The position numbers were made by a program, and so were the translations under genes. Of a DNA stretch of 64,000 bases, positions 50,401 through 61,104 are shown piece after piece. Origin of the DNA: Taiwanofungus camphoratus. Lineage: Eukaryota; Basidiomycota; Agaricomycetes; Polyporales; Taiwanofungaceae. Numbering within the stretch: the first letter of the stretch is position 1; every line of letters starts with the position of its first letter. The notes under the pieces were generated by a model. It was not told the origin of the DNA. It was given only the letters and a program-made list of their open reading frames with translations, and ran no database searches. The stretch spans positions 1,488,001 to 1,552,000 of the forward strand of contig CP021226.1 of the NCBI GenBank assembly GCA_003999685.1, given 5' to 3'.

Positions 50401-51381
50401 TCACTCTGCATAACTCTGCTTTCACGGCGGTTTCCGTGAGCAACTTAGTTTTCAATACGGACAACGCTCCTCGCTGTACGTAGGGAGTTCGATATTACCT
50501 TGTGGTCTGATGTTTTGAACAATTTCTATTCAGATTAAATGCAAGGAGTTGTCACGCAGATGGCTATGTCCCGCTCTTCCGAGGTTCATCAGTTCAATTA
50601 GTTCCCTTTAATGTCCGTTGTTCCTAGGTCCGTATCGATCTGCGCTCTCCTTAAGAGGTTCGTGGTAATCTAGACGGCGATTCCGTGTTTCTCAAGATGA
50701 AGTCCTCAAAACCTTGACTGGCGATGTATTTGGAATTCTGGTCGTGTGTGCTTCTGCGCGCCCGGTGAAGCTCTGTACCGTCGTTATTCTCGGCGACTTG
50801 CGGAATCTATTACGAAGCTGAGCGCTGAGGACTGAGGACTTGTCGCGGATAACTACCAATGTTATCACCATTTCTAAAGCCCTCTGACGGACTCCAATTC
50901 CACGGTGAACTTATACACATCTTGAGAAGATCGAGAAGTCACGCAATCATATATGTCTACCCCGCTGTAAGTTAGCAATTTGGTTTGCGACCTTGAAATC
51001 TGCTGTGATAGCGCTTCCTTCTCAGCTTTATCCTTCGTGCGTGAAGATTGCGTGAGAAGACAAATGAGGATACAAAGACATCGATTACCTCCAGAAACCG
51101 CATACGGTTCCAAGATAGCAGAGGTCGAAGACATGTACCTCCACACTAATCACTTGTCATCGACATCGATAACAAGCCTAGACAGCGCTCTCCTTGGCCG
51201 TAAACAGTTCCTTATGGTAAGTAAGGATCGTAGCACTGACAGTGGCCGGGTGACGCTAGATCGGATCAAGATCCGTACTCCGCCTCCGTGCTAGTATAAG
51301 TGTGTAGCCATAAGGTCTAGCTTTTGCTCTTATACCTGTCCTCGTCTACCACCAGTGACTGTCATCGTACCTAAGATTGAC
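47495..51381. other. Longest gene-free stretch; no supported feature
   Basis: Nearly 3.9 kb without a gene I can support. Short frames (48488-48748 minus, 49169-49381 plus, 49711-50055 plus, 50874-51294 both strands) have no family features and no shared splice logic. I looked for tRNA B boxes, LTR ends and simple arrays and saw none. Confidence 0.4.
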
Positions 51382-51996
51382 ATGGTGAGAGTAGTCAACA
51401 ACGTTGTTATGACTGATGAGCCAGACTTTCCGTCCAGGGTGTCACAGTTGAAGTAATCTCACCCGGTGATGGCCAGAATTTCCCTCGGAAGGGTGGTATG
51501 TACCTGCTGTGGTCTTGGTCTCGTGAATCTGCGACCTACTGCGAACACGCAGATAAGGTGACAATACACTATGTGGGTACGCTCGTCGACGGCCGAAAAT
51601 TCGACTCGAGTAGAGATCGGTTGGTCAAGTGATGCTCTCTCTCGTGAGCTATACTAACACTTCTGCAACAGAGGGCAGCCTTTCGAGACAGAGATCGGAG
51701 TAGGCAAGGTCATCAAGGGGTGGGACGAAGGTACGAGACACCCATGTCTGCCACAGTGACTCAGGATCAGTTATCGTTTGACTATCGATACAATCAGGCG
51801 TACCACAATTGTCGCTGGGCGAAAAAGCCGTCTTGACAGCAACACCCGATTACGTGAGTTCCGAAACTGCATGCAAATGGACTCTGCCTACTTCTTCCGT
51901 GCTGTATCCCAGGCGTATGGCGCGCGAGGCTTTCCTCCTGTCATTCCCCCGAATTCCACACTCAAGTTTGAGGTCGAACTGCTCAAAATCAACTGA
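51382..51996 (+). CDS. FPR1: FKBP12 peptidyl-prolyl isomerase
   Basis: FKBP12 catalyses cis/trans proline isomerisation and is the receptor through which rapamycin and FK506 act on TOR and calcineurin. Six exons: 51382-51384, 51438-51495, 51553-51619, 51672-51730, 51798-51853 and 51913-51996, giving exactly 108 residues, the normal FKBP12 length. The first coding exon is the ATG alone, followed at once by the donor GTGAGA. Active-site residues are present: Tyr in VTIHYVG, Asp in GRKFDSS, Phe in QPFETEIG, the Val-Ile-Trp of [10 protein letters not shown], and Tyr and Phe in [20 protein letters not shown]. There is no signal peptide or extra domain, so it is the cytosolic form. Confidence 0.97.
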
Positions 51997-52556
51997 TCGA
52001 TGAGCATGGGTAGTTCATTTCGGACTTGATTGTTGTCTGTACATATCTTGTTGGGCCCGGCGAGACTGTGAGATTAGCATTGTTTTATATCATTCGCATC
52101 CCCTCCCCTGTATGCATTTACTTGTAATCTGGCTTTCTTGACTGGTCGGGACGGGCGTCGGTGAATATACACGGCTTGCCTGACGGGGCTCTAATCGATG
52201 GATAATAGGAGCATCGATCAACAGGTACAGCTGTCGAATGGACGCCGCTGCTATCTTTCAAGATCGTTCAGCCACAGACTGCGCAAAACCGGACATTGCC
52301 GGGAATGTACGCAAGCAACTTACAATCTAATGCGGCCGTCATGGTGTAGCAGAGTGTTTAGTTCAAGTCTATCCTCATGCTACGCAGCAGAACTATCCAT
52401 CCGCTGCGGCCATATGAGATAGTTGGGCTGGTCAATAACGCTCACGCTACCGGATTTATTACAGAACTCGCAAGCGGGCTTTTCGGAGGTAGGCCATGCG
52501 CTATTTTCGCCTCATATCGCGAAGGACTGTTAATAATTGCCTGTGGTGCTCCTCTC
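51997..52556. other. Convergent 3' flanks; no gene seen
   Basis: Between the FKBP12 stop and the stop of the minus-strand coiled-coil gene. The frame at 52198-52422 looks like chance. Confidence 0.5.
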
Positions 52557-53013
52557 TCAAGTGACTGGCATCTGAACCTCCTTCTCAGCGCCTTTATGCT
52601 GGATACTATGAGGACTAGGCCCGGGCGTACCCTGTGCAAACGCCATTATCTGGCTAATGAAGTCTTCCTCGGCTCGGCTTAACTCCTCCAGGATTTCTGC
52701 CATCGAGGTATCTGCGCCACGAAGGTCAGTGCTTGCCCTTTCTCAAGATGCCGTTCTAAGCTGGGTGCAGACCTCGAGATGACTGTCGAGCATCCCGACT
52801 TGTATCATTGTCACGCATGAACTGCCTCAATTTTTCTCGGAATTCTCCACATTGCCTTTCTTTCTCTATTCTTCTGGTGTCTGTCAGCTGCCTCCTGTCT
52901 TTCGTTACTTGTCTACATTCCCGAACTTGTTGTCCTGTATTGCGGATCAACTCTGTGAGCTGTAATAGCTGTTCCTGAACGGGTGGATGACGGGAGGGAT
53001 CTTGTCCTGACAT
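52557..53013 (-). CDS. Small charged coiled-coil protein, unrecognised
   Basis: Two exons, 53013-52773 and 52711-52557, split by a 61-nt GT-AG intron, give 131 residues. The chain starts MSGQDPSRHPPVQEQLLQLT, continues with a long Arg/Glu/Gln-rich helix (RECRQVTKDRRQLTDTRRIE, then REKLRQFMRDNDTSRDARQS), and after the intron reads DTSMAEILEELSRAEEDFIS with a short tail ending EVQMPVT. The frame-keeping intron, helix-friendly composition and lack of stops make it a believable gene. I do not recognise a family. A scaffold or subunit role through coiled-coil pairing would fit but is a guess. Confidence 0.55.
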
Positions 53014-53300
53014 GAGACTGGTCGAAATTCAAGCCGAAGATTGATAAAACAAGGCGATAATACAAACACCTCTTTCTTGGAATTCCGTGAATCTTACCTT
53101 CAGCTCTGCCGCCCTATCACATCACATGCTTCTCACGTGATTCCGTAGACCATCGACTTTGGCAGTTGACTGGTCTCATGGTTGGACTGTTTTGAAATAT
53201 AGTGAATGGTCACATTCCAGGAATTCAGAATGTCTTCTTTTCACTACTTCCATACCATTTTCTAATCTTGACAAGAACATATTTGGTGCAAAGCTGTAAT
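53014..53300. promoter_or_regulatory. Short divergent intergenic region
   Basis: The coiled-coil gene (start 53013, minus) and the Kre9/Knh1-like gene B (start 53301, plus) diverge from this 287-bp spacer. I saw no clear TATA box. Confidence 0.35.
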
Positions 53301-53942
53301 ATGTTATTGCTGCGCCATATCCTGCACAGCTTCACTGCTTTATTCTGTCTGGCTGTCAGCGATGTGAATAGCATCTACGTTCCCATGGGTCTCAACCAGA
53401 GCACAATATTTTATGGCGGCGGTATTCTGGACGACCGAGAGGTGTACATCCCCGTGATCACAGATCCACATGCTTCCACAGTATGGACGATTGGTTCTAG
53501 GGCAGAAGTTACCTGGCAGGTTTATTGTACATACAGTCAAAGTTCTATGGCTGACGGCACCATACCGGCGTTCTTTTTTACCAGGGATGTAAGTAGTATC
53601 CCTTCGGGTCTCACGGACTTTACAGGCAAGATTGTTCTTGGCTATTTGGATAAAGGCACTGATGAGCACCTTGACCTCGGTAAGATTCGTCTGTTTATTA
53701 CTCATCTACCCGTAATAAATATGAGAATGTAGATAATCCTCTCGCGGAGGGATTCAACATAACTGAGGGCCACGTTGAGGTTGAAGTACCCAATGTGAGC
53801 CCCTCAAACGAGTATATTGTTGTTCGTAAGTGTCGCCCCAGTTCGCATCTTTTAGTATTGTTGATGGGTAAACGTACTTGACTACTCTGCATTAGTCTTC
53901 GGAGACTCTGGAAACAGGAGCCCGACCTTCACCATTGTGTGA
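53301..53942 (+). CDS. Small secreted Kre9/Knh1-like N-terminal-domain protein (B)
   Basis: Paralogue of 30179-30710. The start at 53301 gives the signal peptide MLLLRHILHSFTALFCLAVS. The Ig-like domain reads STVWTIGSRAEVTW, then DVSSIPSGLTDFTGKIVLGY and HLDL, and after an intron DNPLAEGFNITEGHVEVEVP and EYIVV. A last intron joins LFGDSGNRSPTFTIV and the stop at 53940-53942. Between VTW and DVSSIP lie 69 nt. They can be removed in frame only as a GC-AG intron (TG|GCAGGT to CCAG|G); otherwise they stay as 23 extra residues inside a conserved strand, since no stop interrupts. It differs from A by a longer segment between the signal peptide and the domain. Confidence 0.75.
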
Positions 53943-54858
53943 GCGCCGGCCGTGTTTTTGCTACAATTCACATTGTTACGGATAACAGCCTCATCACATT
54001 CATCCTTGTATTCTGTGTTCAACAAATGTGATCGTGAATATGCATATGCTGCATCTCAATTTGCAGAAAATTGGATCATCCTAAGTTCTTAGACCAGATC
54101 TGACAATCCTTTCTATGTCAGTCAGAGTGCACAATGATTTCTGCCATACGTTCTTCCAGCCTTCGTTGCTAAGGTTTGACAGACTGTGCATTGATCCAGG
54201 ATTTAATTTGTCCTTACTTTCCTGCACAAAAAATTTTGTTATCGATGTTGAATATACGACCCAAATGTGTTGTAAATAAGCTACCTATCTCGGCTATCCG
54301 CGCTCACGTTTATGGACGTAGCAGTTTGCCAAAGAACCTTCTTCATTCGCTTTTGATGTTTTCAGAGCTACTATATTACGGAAAATCTTTAAGTTACGGA
54401 GGCCCCAGTCCCCGAAATTGCAGTGAGACGTGGTGAAGACCAGTTCCGCTAATATTATCGTTGACGGACGAGCACGCCATGCGGACCCTTTCACATCGAT
54501 GACTTTGATGCGCGAGATTTGATTAAATGTAAGAGTCACAATTGCAAAGTTGTCGACGCATGCTGCGCGGTCCGCTGATATTGGTCCCGGTGAGAGTCGA
54601 CTAACATGGGCTTCGACACGGGGATCTTGGACGGCTCATCTCAAATGGCCCACTTATGACGAATGGACGAGTCTCACGGTTCACATAACCCTGCCTCTGA
54701 CGTTCGTGTGGTGGAGATGAAAATCGACAGAGTTCGAACTTAAAGCGTTTCCTATTCAGTACGCGATCGATCAACACACACATGTTGCAAATGAGCGTCT
54801 TGCGATTGGTCACTAGGTGCTGCATGTACTGCGTAATTAGACTCAACTCGGATACGAC
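53943..54858. other. Intergenic; no supported gene
   Basis: AT-rich 3' flank. A minus-strand frame at 54601-54846 is protein-like (LVTNRKTLICNMCVLIDRVL) and could be a downstream exon of the candidate that follows, but the join is not convincing. Confidence 0.35.
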
Positions 54859-56240
54859 TTACAGACCTTCTGCCTTCAGCCAGGGCTGCATGGTATCTTC
54901 ATCACGGTACACCCTGGAGCACTGGCACAGATTTGACCAGAGGAAGTGAATATATGAAGCCATTATTTCATCAACCCATTCTCTCATGTGCATCCGCAGG
55001 ATATCATCAATTGTTATCTGTCGCTGTCTCCTAAACCTTCGCCGACTTTCCATGTCACAAGGCGAGAGTCGCACAATCTTCTCATCCTTCGTCTGGTGAA
55101 CGGGTGTTCAACCAATATAATCCGCATTGTCACATCCAAGTCCGGCGGTCATTGTTGCTGAGGATACGGCCACCAAGAGATATCCTTTAGATTCTGGTCC
55201 AAGCAAGTCAGGTGGACTGAGCACGGTATATGTAGGTGAATGTGGCGATCTCGACGATCTGGAAGGGGACTGCCCGCAAAAAATAGACGAGTTGGAAATC
55301 GGACTGTTCCAATTGGGAGATGCTGGATGATTGCAAGTCATCTTGGATTTCTGGTCCAATGCAGACTTGAAACACATTCGTAGTAGGTCCAGTTTGGTTA
55401 TATCCCAGATACTCGCCTGATAGCCCTCAAAAGGTGTCTTCAAGTGAATGACCACGTTGGCACCGTGTTGGCACGCCGAGGCGGCTCTAACGAGACGCAG
55501 AATGCCTCATGCCTCACACATTTCACTATGCGTCTAGGGATTTCGCTCGATGAGCATGGTCAACCCATCGCCCCAAAAAAACTCGGCAGTCCGAGACAGA
55601 ACAACAGTCTATGCTTGCCTAAAACTCATGCTCTTTGAGCTTAGTAACCTGGCATCTTCATGTGAATTTGGGGGTTCATAAACGTCCGTCATCCGTCAGA
55701 ATCACGCGAGCGCGGAGGCATCGCACCATCGAGGATCATCTTTTTGTTCTCATACACGTTCAGCCATTCCTATCTCTCATCAATGTCATGGGGCACAAAA
55801 TGCTGTCAGTCAAGAGTTACGGTTGTAAATGCAGCTTACATTCAGTTTCTTGTGGATGGATAATGGAGATTTAAAATCGTGTGTCTGTACCTCTATTGTT
55901 TGCAATTGATTAAAGCAGGAAAAATGTCATTACATTGAGGCTAAGACTGCGGACAAGTGAGCGAATATCTTTCCATCAGATTACATAGGGAAACAATGTC
56001 GGGTGATTCCAGTCCCGCAGGTTGACCAATGGAATATTACCTCCTTCGCACAGGCATACCTCGTTTGCTCGATATACCTGTCATATTGCTTGAAAGTGCG
56101 TCGCGAGTCCTCTGTTCCTGAAACGAACTCGAGAGTTCCGTGCGCTATTGCTTCGCAAAGAACCTGTGAGAACCGAAAAAGGCTACGATGCAGAAACAGT
56201 GTCGCCCCATTGCTGGTCAACCATGAGATGAGGATCAATA
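54859..56240 (-). CDS. Candidate multi-exon gene, unrecognised
   Basis: Three minus-strand stretches look coding and lie in order. 56238-55981 reads LISWLTSNGATLFLHRSLFR, then EFVSGTEDSRRTFKQYDRYI. 55455-55108 reads KTPFEGYQASIWDITKLDLL, then PTYTVLSPPDLLGPESKGYL. 55074-54859 reads ESRRRFRRQRQITIDDILRM, then WLKAEGL at the stop. Exon borders are not settled, and the stretch 55460-55980 is poorly explained. I do not recognise a domain. Confidence is low that all three belong to one gene, moderate that some of this is coding. Confidence 0.35.
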
Positions 56241-56319
56241 AAAACAGACTAAATGATAGACATGACGTACCTCACACAAAAAAGCACGACTTAATACTAG
56301 TACGCTCACAAAGAGCATA

Positions 56320-56905
56320 AAAGAGGAAAAAATTGAATGACCATGACATTGCAAGAATAGTCTGAATCGAGTTTCACGCAGGCTGTACGGCCCAGAGCGT
56401 GAGCCGCGAAGTGCACTGAAGGACGGCATCCATCAGGAGTGCCACGTTCTCCTCGTTTGTCTCTTGTCCACCACCCATGTCCATGAGGAGCATCGATGAG
56501 GACCGGCTATTCAGCCACAGGCTATCGTCCTAAGATAGCCTGAAAGCCCACCCGTGACAAAGTGGGCTCCGTGAGACACGATAGAGGCGACGACAATGAC
56601 GGAATGCCACCCAGTCCCCGCGACGTATCCCAAAGCCGCGGATGTCCATAATCCTCCCTCTAGTCCATGACATTGACATAAAATGACAATGCACGTACAA
56701 GCAGATCTCTGGATTCACCGAATCGTGACGGAGACGTCGCGGCTGTTTTTCTGGTGCGTCGCTCAGTCGTTAAGACTGGACCCAGCTAGAGTCGATCAAA
56801 GGAGACAAGAACTCTCAGACCTTAGCCCGCTCACAAACGTGGAGCCCAAGGGAGTCCTGTATGGTGTGAGCCTCGCGGCTTTCGCGCTGTCATGGTCAGG
56901 AAGAA
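56320..56905 (+). repeat. Dispersed repeat, copy C
   Basis: Same orientation as copy B and about as long. It shares TAGTCTGAATCGAGTTT (from 56358), GCCGCGAAGTGC (from 56403), CGATAGAG with the CCGCGACG block (56578-56625), and the core at 56749-56897, where the plus frame reads LFFWCVA, LDPARVDQRRQELSDLSPLT and GVSLAAFALSW without stops. The middle diverges from copy B and holds two hairpins. Confidence 0.6.
56518..56568. repeat. Two adjacent perfect hairpins
   Basis: Arms CAGGCTATC (56518-56526) and GATAGCCTG (56534-56542) enclose a 7-nt loop. Three bases on, arms AGCCCAC (56545-56551) and GTGGGCT (56562-56568) enclose a 10-nt loop. Both sit inside repeat copy C and I do not see them in copy B. 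Confidence 0.6.
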
Positions 56906-57541
56906 AAAAAAACTGAGAGGCTGAAAGCGCTGCCAAATTCGGAGCTTCGTCCACGTGGCAGTCACGATCGAGGCTCAGCGCTCAGTTCCACATGCATTCA
57001 GTAGTTTGACAGTCGTTCTGAGCTGCATATACCTGCGACGCCCACCACATTGACAGGGCTGAAACTTGTACTTTAGGCTATGGATTTCTGTTTGAGTATC
57101 GAAGGCTCTCGCGCGGGCATCAATCTTAGCTATTCTACCCCGGATGCCTGTTCATTTCCTTCAATATTCCCGAGGCGTCGACTCAATAGCAGAAAGCGCC
57201 ATTAATCGGTGACAGGACACGTTATGATCCAAGAATTACCATGAACATCATCCAGCATTTGTATGGAGCTGGGCTGAAGCTTTACCAGATGTGACTCTTG
57301 GCGCATAGGCACGACTGTGTACTTTCGAGTTGTGCCATACTTGATATATGTTCTGTCTTAATAACTGCTGGAATTGACACGCTGGAGATCGACGGTCCAC
57401 CCCCGAGGACGATTGCACCTCCACTACCTTGCGGCCGTATAAAAACTGTATTTATTTTCCTCGACCAGCCCTGCTCACCGCCCCGAACGCACATTCTGCC
57501 TTGACGAGCCAAGAATCAACCGTTGTTTAGTGGCATCCCAG
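56906..57541. promoter_or_regulatory. Upstream region of the CFA-synthase-like gene
   Basis: No gene seen. TATAAAAA at 57438-57445 lies about 97 bp before the start codon and is followed by a C/T-rich leader. Confidence 0.45.
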
Positions 57542-60338
57542 ATGTCTTCCTTAGCGTCTTTGTCAGCCATCCCATTCTATGCTTGGCGCAAAGTGCAACG
57601 GGCTGTACTAGAGCCTGCTGCGAGGATCTGTAAAGATCCTTTATGTTCTGTTGCTGAGGCCGCGATTGTCAGGTGCACATCACTCGTCACCATTCCTGCT
57701 TTTACCTCGATCGCTTATCACTGGGCATATCAACTTTTCATACCTATCCCTATTCTAGCCTGCTGAAGAGCATTACGCTCGGCCGCCTGGTCGTCCACAC
57801 CTCCTCTCGCACTTATGTATTCCCCGCGAAAACCTCTCAGCACTTGGTTCCACGCGAGTCAGACTTGGACGGACAAATGCTCAACGCAGAACTAACCGTT
57901 CGTAGTCCAATCTTCTGGCTAAGGCTTGCTTCCATGGGAGACCTTGGCTTCGCTGAGGCTTATATGTATGGTGAGGTCGAATGCGCCGACCTCTTTGAGA
58001 TATTCGAGGTGAGCACGGATCATTTTTGAATCGCATATAGTACCTCGTCGCGTTTGTTGTCTAGCAGCCCTTGATACATTCCCCACGTAGAAGGTGCCTG
58101 TTTTGTACGATCTACCTGAGACCCTGCAATATCAGTTCATTTCAGCGCGCATATATGTGCCTTTTACATCGAAGACCTTGCGATATGGGGTTTGGTCACC
58201 TAGGGAGGATTATACCCCTCCGTCTGGTGAAATGATGCAGATTTTAAATTTCTATATGAATGCCCCATTTCATCATAATATGTGTCTTATTTGCCTTCGT
58301 CTCTTCGGTTTTATTTCTCTCGGAAAATCATATATTCAAATGTCGAGTGCTGACGTGTCTTTTTTGTTGATATAGGTGTTCCTGGCGAACAGCGCATGTC
58401 TCGCCTCGCTAGACACGCCGCTGGCACGCCTCTCGCGTATCCCGCAGCAGTTTGCGGGTGCATACCTCATCAACACTCTCGCCAATGCACGACGCAACAT
58501 CAGCGCACACTATGATATCAGCAATGAGATGTTCATGGGTGATCTCGACTATACATATTTGAGGTTATGGGCTAAATGATTTACACGACGTCCCTCTCAA
58601 AGGCTTCCTGTCGAAGGACATGACATACTCTTGCGCGATATTCCCAGGACTGGATGCAGACTTGCGGTCTACCAGTCTGCCCTCTATGGGCGGCATTGGT
58701 GTTGGCAGTCCGGGCCTTACTGGCTCGCCTGCTCAGCGCAGACCTTCTATTGGAAACTCCTTCGAATGGACGACCACGACGGGCAGCCTCTCGCACTCTC
58801 AGTCCACTCTCGCAAACATACACCTCGTTGGGCTCGGGTTGAAAGATACGCAACTCGATGCTGCAGACGGGAGTGCCCACCCCTCCGAGGGCAGAATGAA
58901 GGCCATGCAGAACGAGGACGCGCTGTACGAAGCCCAGATGCGCAAACTGAGGCACATAGTCCGCAAGGCCGATATCCGCCAGGGGCATCGGGTAGACACT
59001 CGTCCCCTTTTCCTTTCTAGCATTCGATTGAATCACCGTGATATTTCGCAGGTGCTTGAGATCGGTACGGGCTGGGGCGCCCTCGGGATTCTGATTGCTA
59101 CAACTGTTCCGGGAACGACTGTGGACACGCTCACACTGTCTACACAGCAGGCTGCGCTCGCGGGTGAGCGCGTCAAAGCTGCAGGGCTCGAAGCGCGGGT
59201 GAGGGTCCACCTGATGGACTACCGGGACATGCCCAAGGAGTGGGAGGGCGCGTTCGACCGCTTAGTGAGTGTGGAGATGGTGGAGGCCGTGGGACGCGAG
59301 TTTCTGGAGGTAGGTATTGGTATCTATCGTTGTTCATGTATTCGGGAGATTCCGTCCGTCTCGCCTGCCACCTTCTACTTGAATTGTTTCCTTGTGGCTC
59401 GTTACAGCGTGGCCTTGCTGATTGATATGGATGTTATGGAGTGTAGACGTACTGGGAGAAGATTGACTGGGCGCTCAAAAGAGAAACTGGCGTCGGGGTA
59501 ATCCAGGGTATTACCCTTCCCGAAGCCCGTAGGTGCCTCTTACACTGCTAAAGCTGACGAAGTGTTGTTCATCGTGGGGTTTCCAGGGTTCGAAACGTAC
59601 GTATGTGGTACGGACTTCATCCGGAAGTGGGTGCGTGCCCGCTCTCTTACGAAACTATTTGTGTATTTTGAGATCAGAACTAAGTTTATGTTTACAGAGT
59701 AAGCCGTGCTCTCTACAATACCTGCATTCTGCACAACTGACCTTCGCCTTTCCCTCCCGGATGCTTTAGTATTCCCGGGCGGGTTTCTCCCTACGCTGAC
59801 GCTGCTCGTTGACACGCTCACGCGCGCGTCGCAAGGGCGTCTCGTTGTCGATTCTGTTTCGAACATCGGACCGCACTACGCACGCACGCTGCGCGAGTGG
59901 CGCCTGCGATTCGAGGCGTGCTTCGAGGATGTTGTCGTTCCTGGTCAGTATATATCTTATCCTCTACCTGGTGGCTTAACGAACCTTACCACGTTTGCCG
60001 CTGGGTGCTCTACATCTTCCGTAGCCCTGAAAAAACAGTACTCTGGCGTGGCGGATGACGCAACAGTAGGCAGAGAGGAGATCGATGTATTCAGGCGGAA
60101 GTGGCTGTACTATTTGTAGGTCATCTTCTCTGGCGTAGGGCGCTTCGTACTTCTCACTGATCCATGTATTGTAGTTGCTATTGTGAAATGGGGTTTGCGA
60201 TCCGAGCTCTGGGCGGTGAGCATAGCAGACTTCTCAGAAGTACCTGTCTTGGTGACCAGTCGTTTCTTCCTGACAGACCATATAATCGCCTTCACGCGCG
60301 AAGGCAATGTTGACTACGGTTGCCAGGTATTCGAGTGA
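57542..60338 (+). CDS. Cyclopropane-fatty-acyl-phospholipid synthase-like methyltransferase
   Basis: CFA synthases use S-adenosylmethionine to add a methylene across acyl-chain double bonds of membrane lipids; related enzymes make methyl-branched acyl chains, so the exact product is open. From 57542 the N-terminal domain reads LLKSITLGRLVVHTSSRTYV, then GDLGFAEAYMYGEVECADLF. The catalytic part has ISAHYDISNEMFMGFLSKDM and TYSCAIF, with the Cys aligned to the E. coli active site. The SAM motif is VLEIGTGWGALGI at 59051-59090, and FDRLVSVEMVEAVG gives the conserved Glu. Later exons read FETYVCGTDFIRKWVFPGGF and YYFCYCEMGFAIRALG, then a last exon DHIIAFTREGNVDYGCQVFE ending 60338. An insertion of about 75 Ser/Gly/Thr-rich residues sits between TYSCAIF and the SAM motif. 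One intron (58009-58378) is 370 nt, far longer than its neighbours. Confidence 0.9.
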
Positions 60339-61104
60339 TATGGATGATGTGCGGTAGGCGGATTCACGATAAACGTCTGCTTTCTTGGAGGAACAAATGA
60401 TGTTTTTCAAGCGCAGTCGGGGTTGGACTTTAGCTTGTCATAACGAGGTGGGTTAGGACATGCTTAATTCATGCTGTTTCGTTTGAACCTTGGCTCATGA
60501 AGAGTAAGGGATACTTCCGCACATTGCGAATTATTTCTTGTCAATAGACGATTTGCATTCGTAGATTGAGTAGCAGCCTGTTTCTCCTACGTTACTGTCG
60601 CGAGCATTCAATTCAGCCTTGGCCTCATGGCTCCCCGTGGCTAAAACGGCCTTCCACCCTCCATCTGAATGTCCGTCGACGGTACTCAGTACCTTCCCCG
60701 TCATAAGTCTGAGCCTCGCAGGGACAGTAGACCCGATCTCTCATGGATTCCGCGTGCTTTTCGTGTCGATGATTTGCCGAAGTTGATTAGGTCCCGCGGC
60801 GCTCGTGGCCGCGTGCTCGCCTGCAATTCCTCGTCCACACAGGATGAATGGACGTTCGACACTTCACGTGCTCTGTCTGCCGCTATAGAGCTTTTGTTAC
60901 CCGGCGTCAAGATAATAAGGGCCGCAGAGACAGTCGAAATGCTACGACCCTTAACAATATCGTGAAATCACACGAGGAGACGCTCAACGTGTGAACAAGG
61001 CTGCGCGCTACTCATTCTGCGCTACCGACTTTTCGACCTTGACTTACAATTCACCAACCATTCCGCTCCTCGAGGGCGCACGCGTCCTTGACCTACCCGC
61101 CACA
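60339..61104. other. Intergenic; one doubtful frame
   Basis: A plus-strand frame at 60669-60965 (98 codons, MSVDGTQYLPRHKSEPRRDS) precedes the MFS gene. It has no family features and an overlapping antisense frame of the same quality, so I treat it as leader or chance. Confidence 0.4.

Noticed and set aside
60669-60965. 98-codon frame upstream of the MFS gene
   Set aside because: An equally open antisense frame in GC-rich DNA and no recognisable motif; more likely leader or chance.
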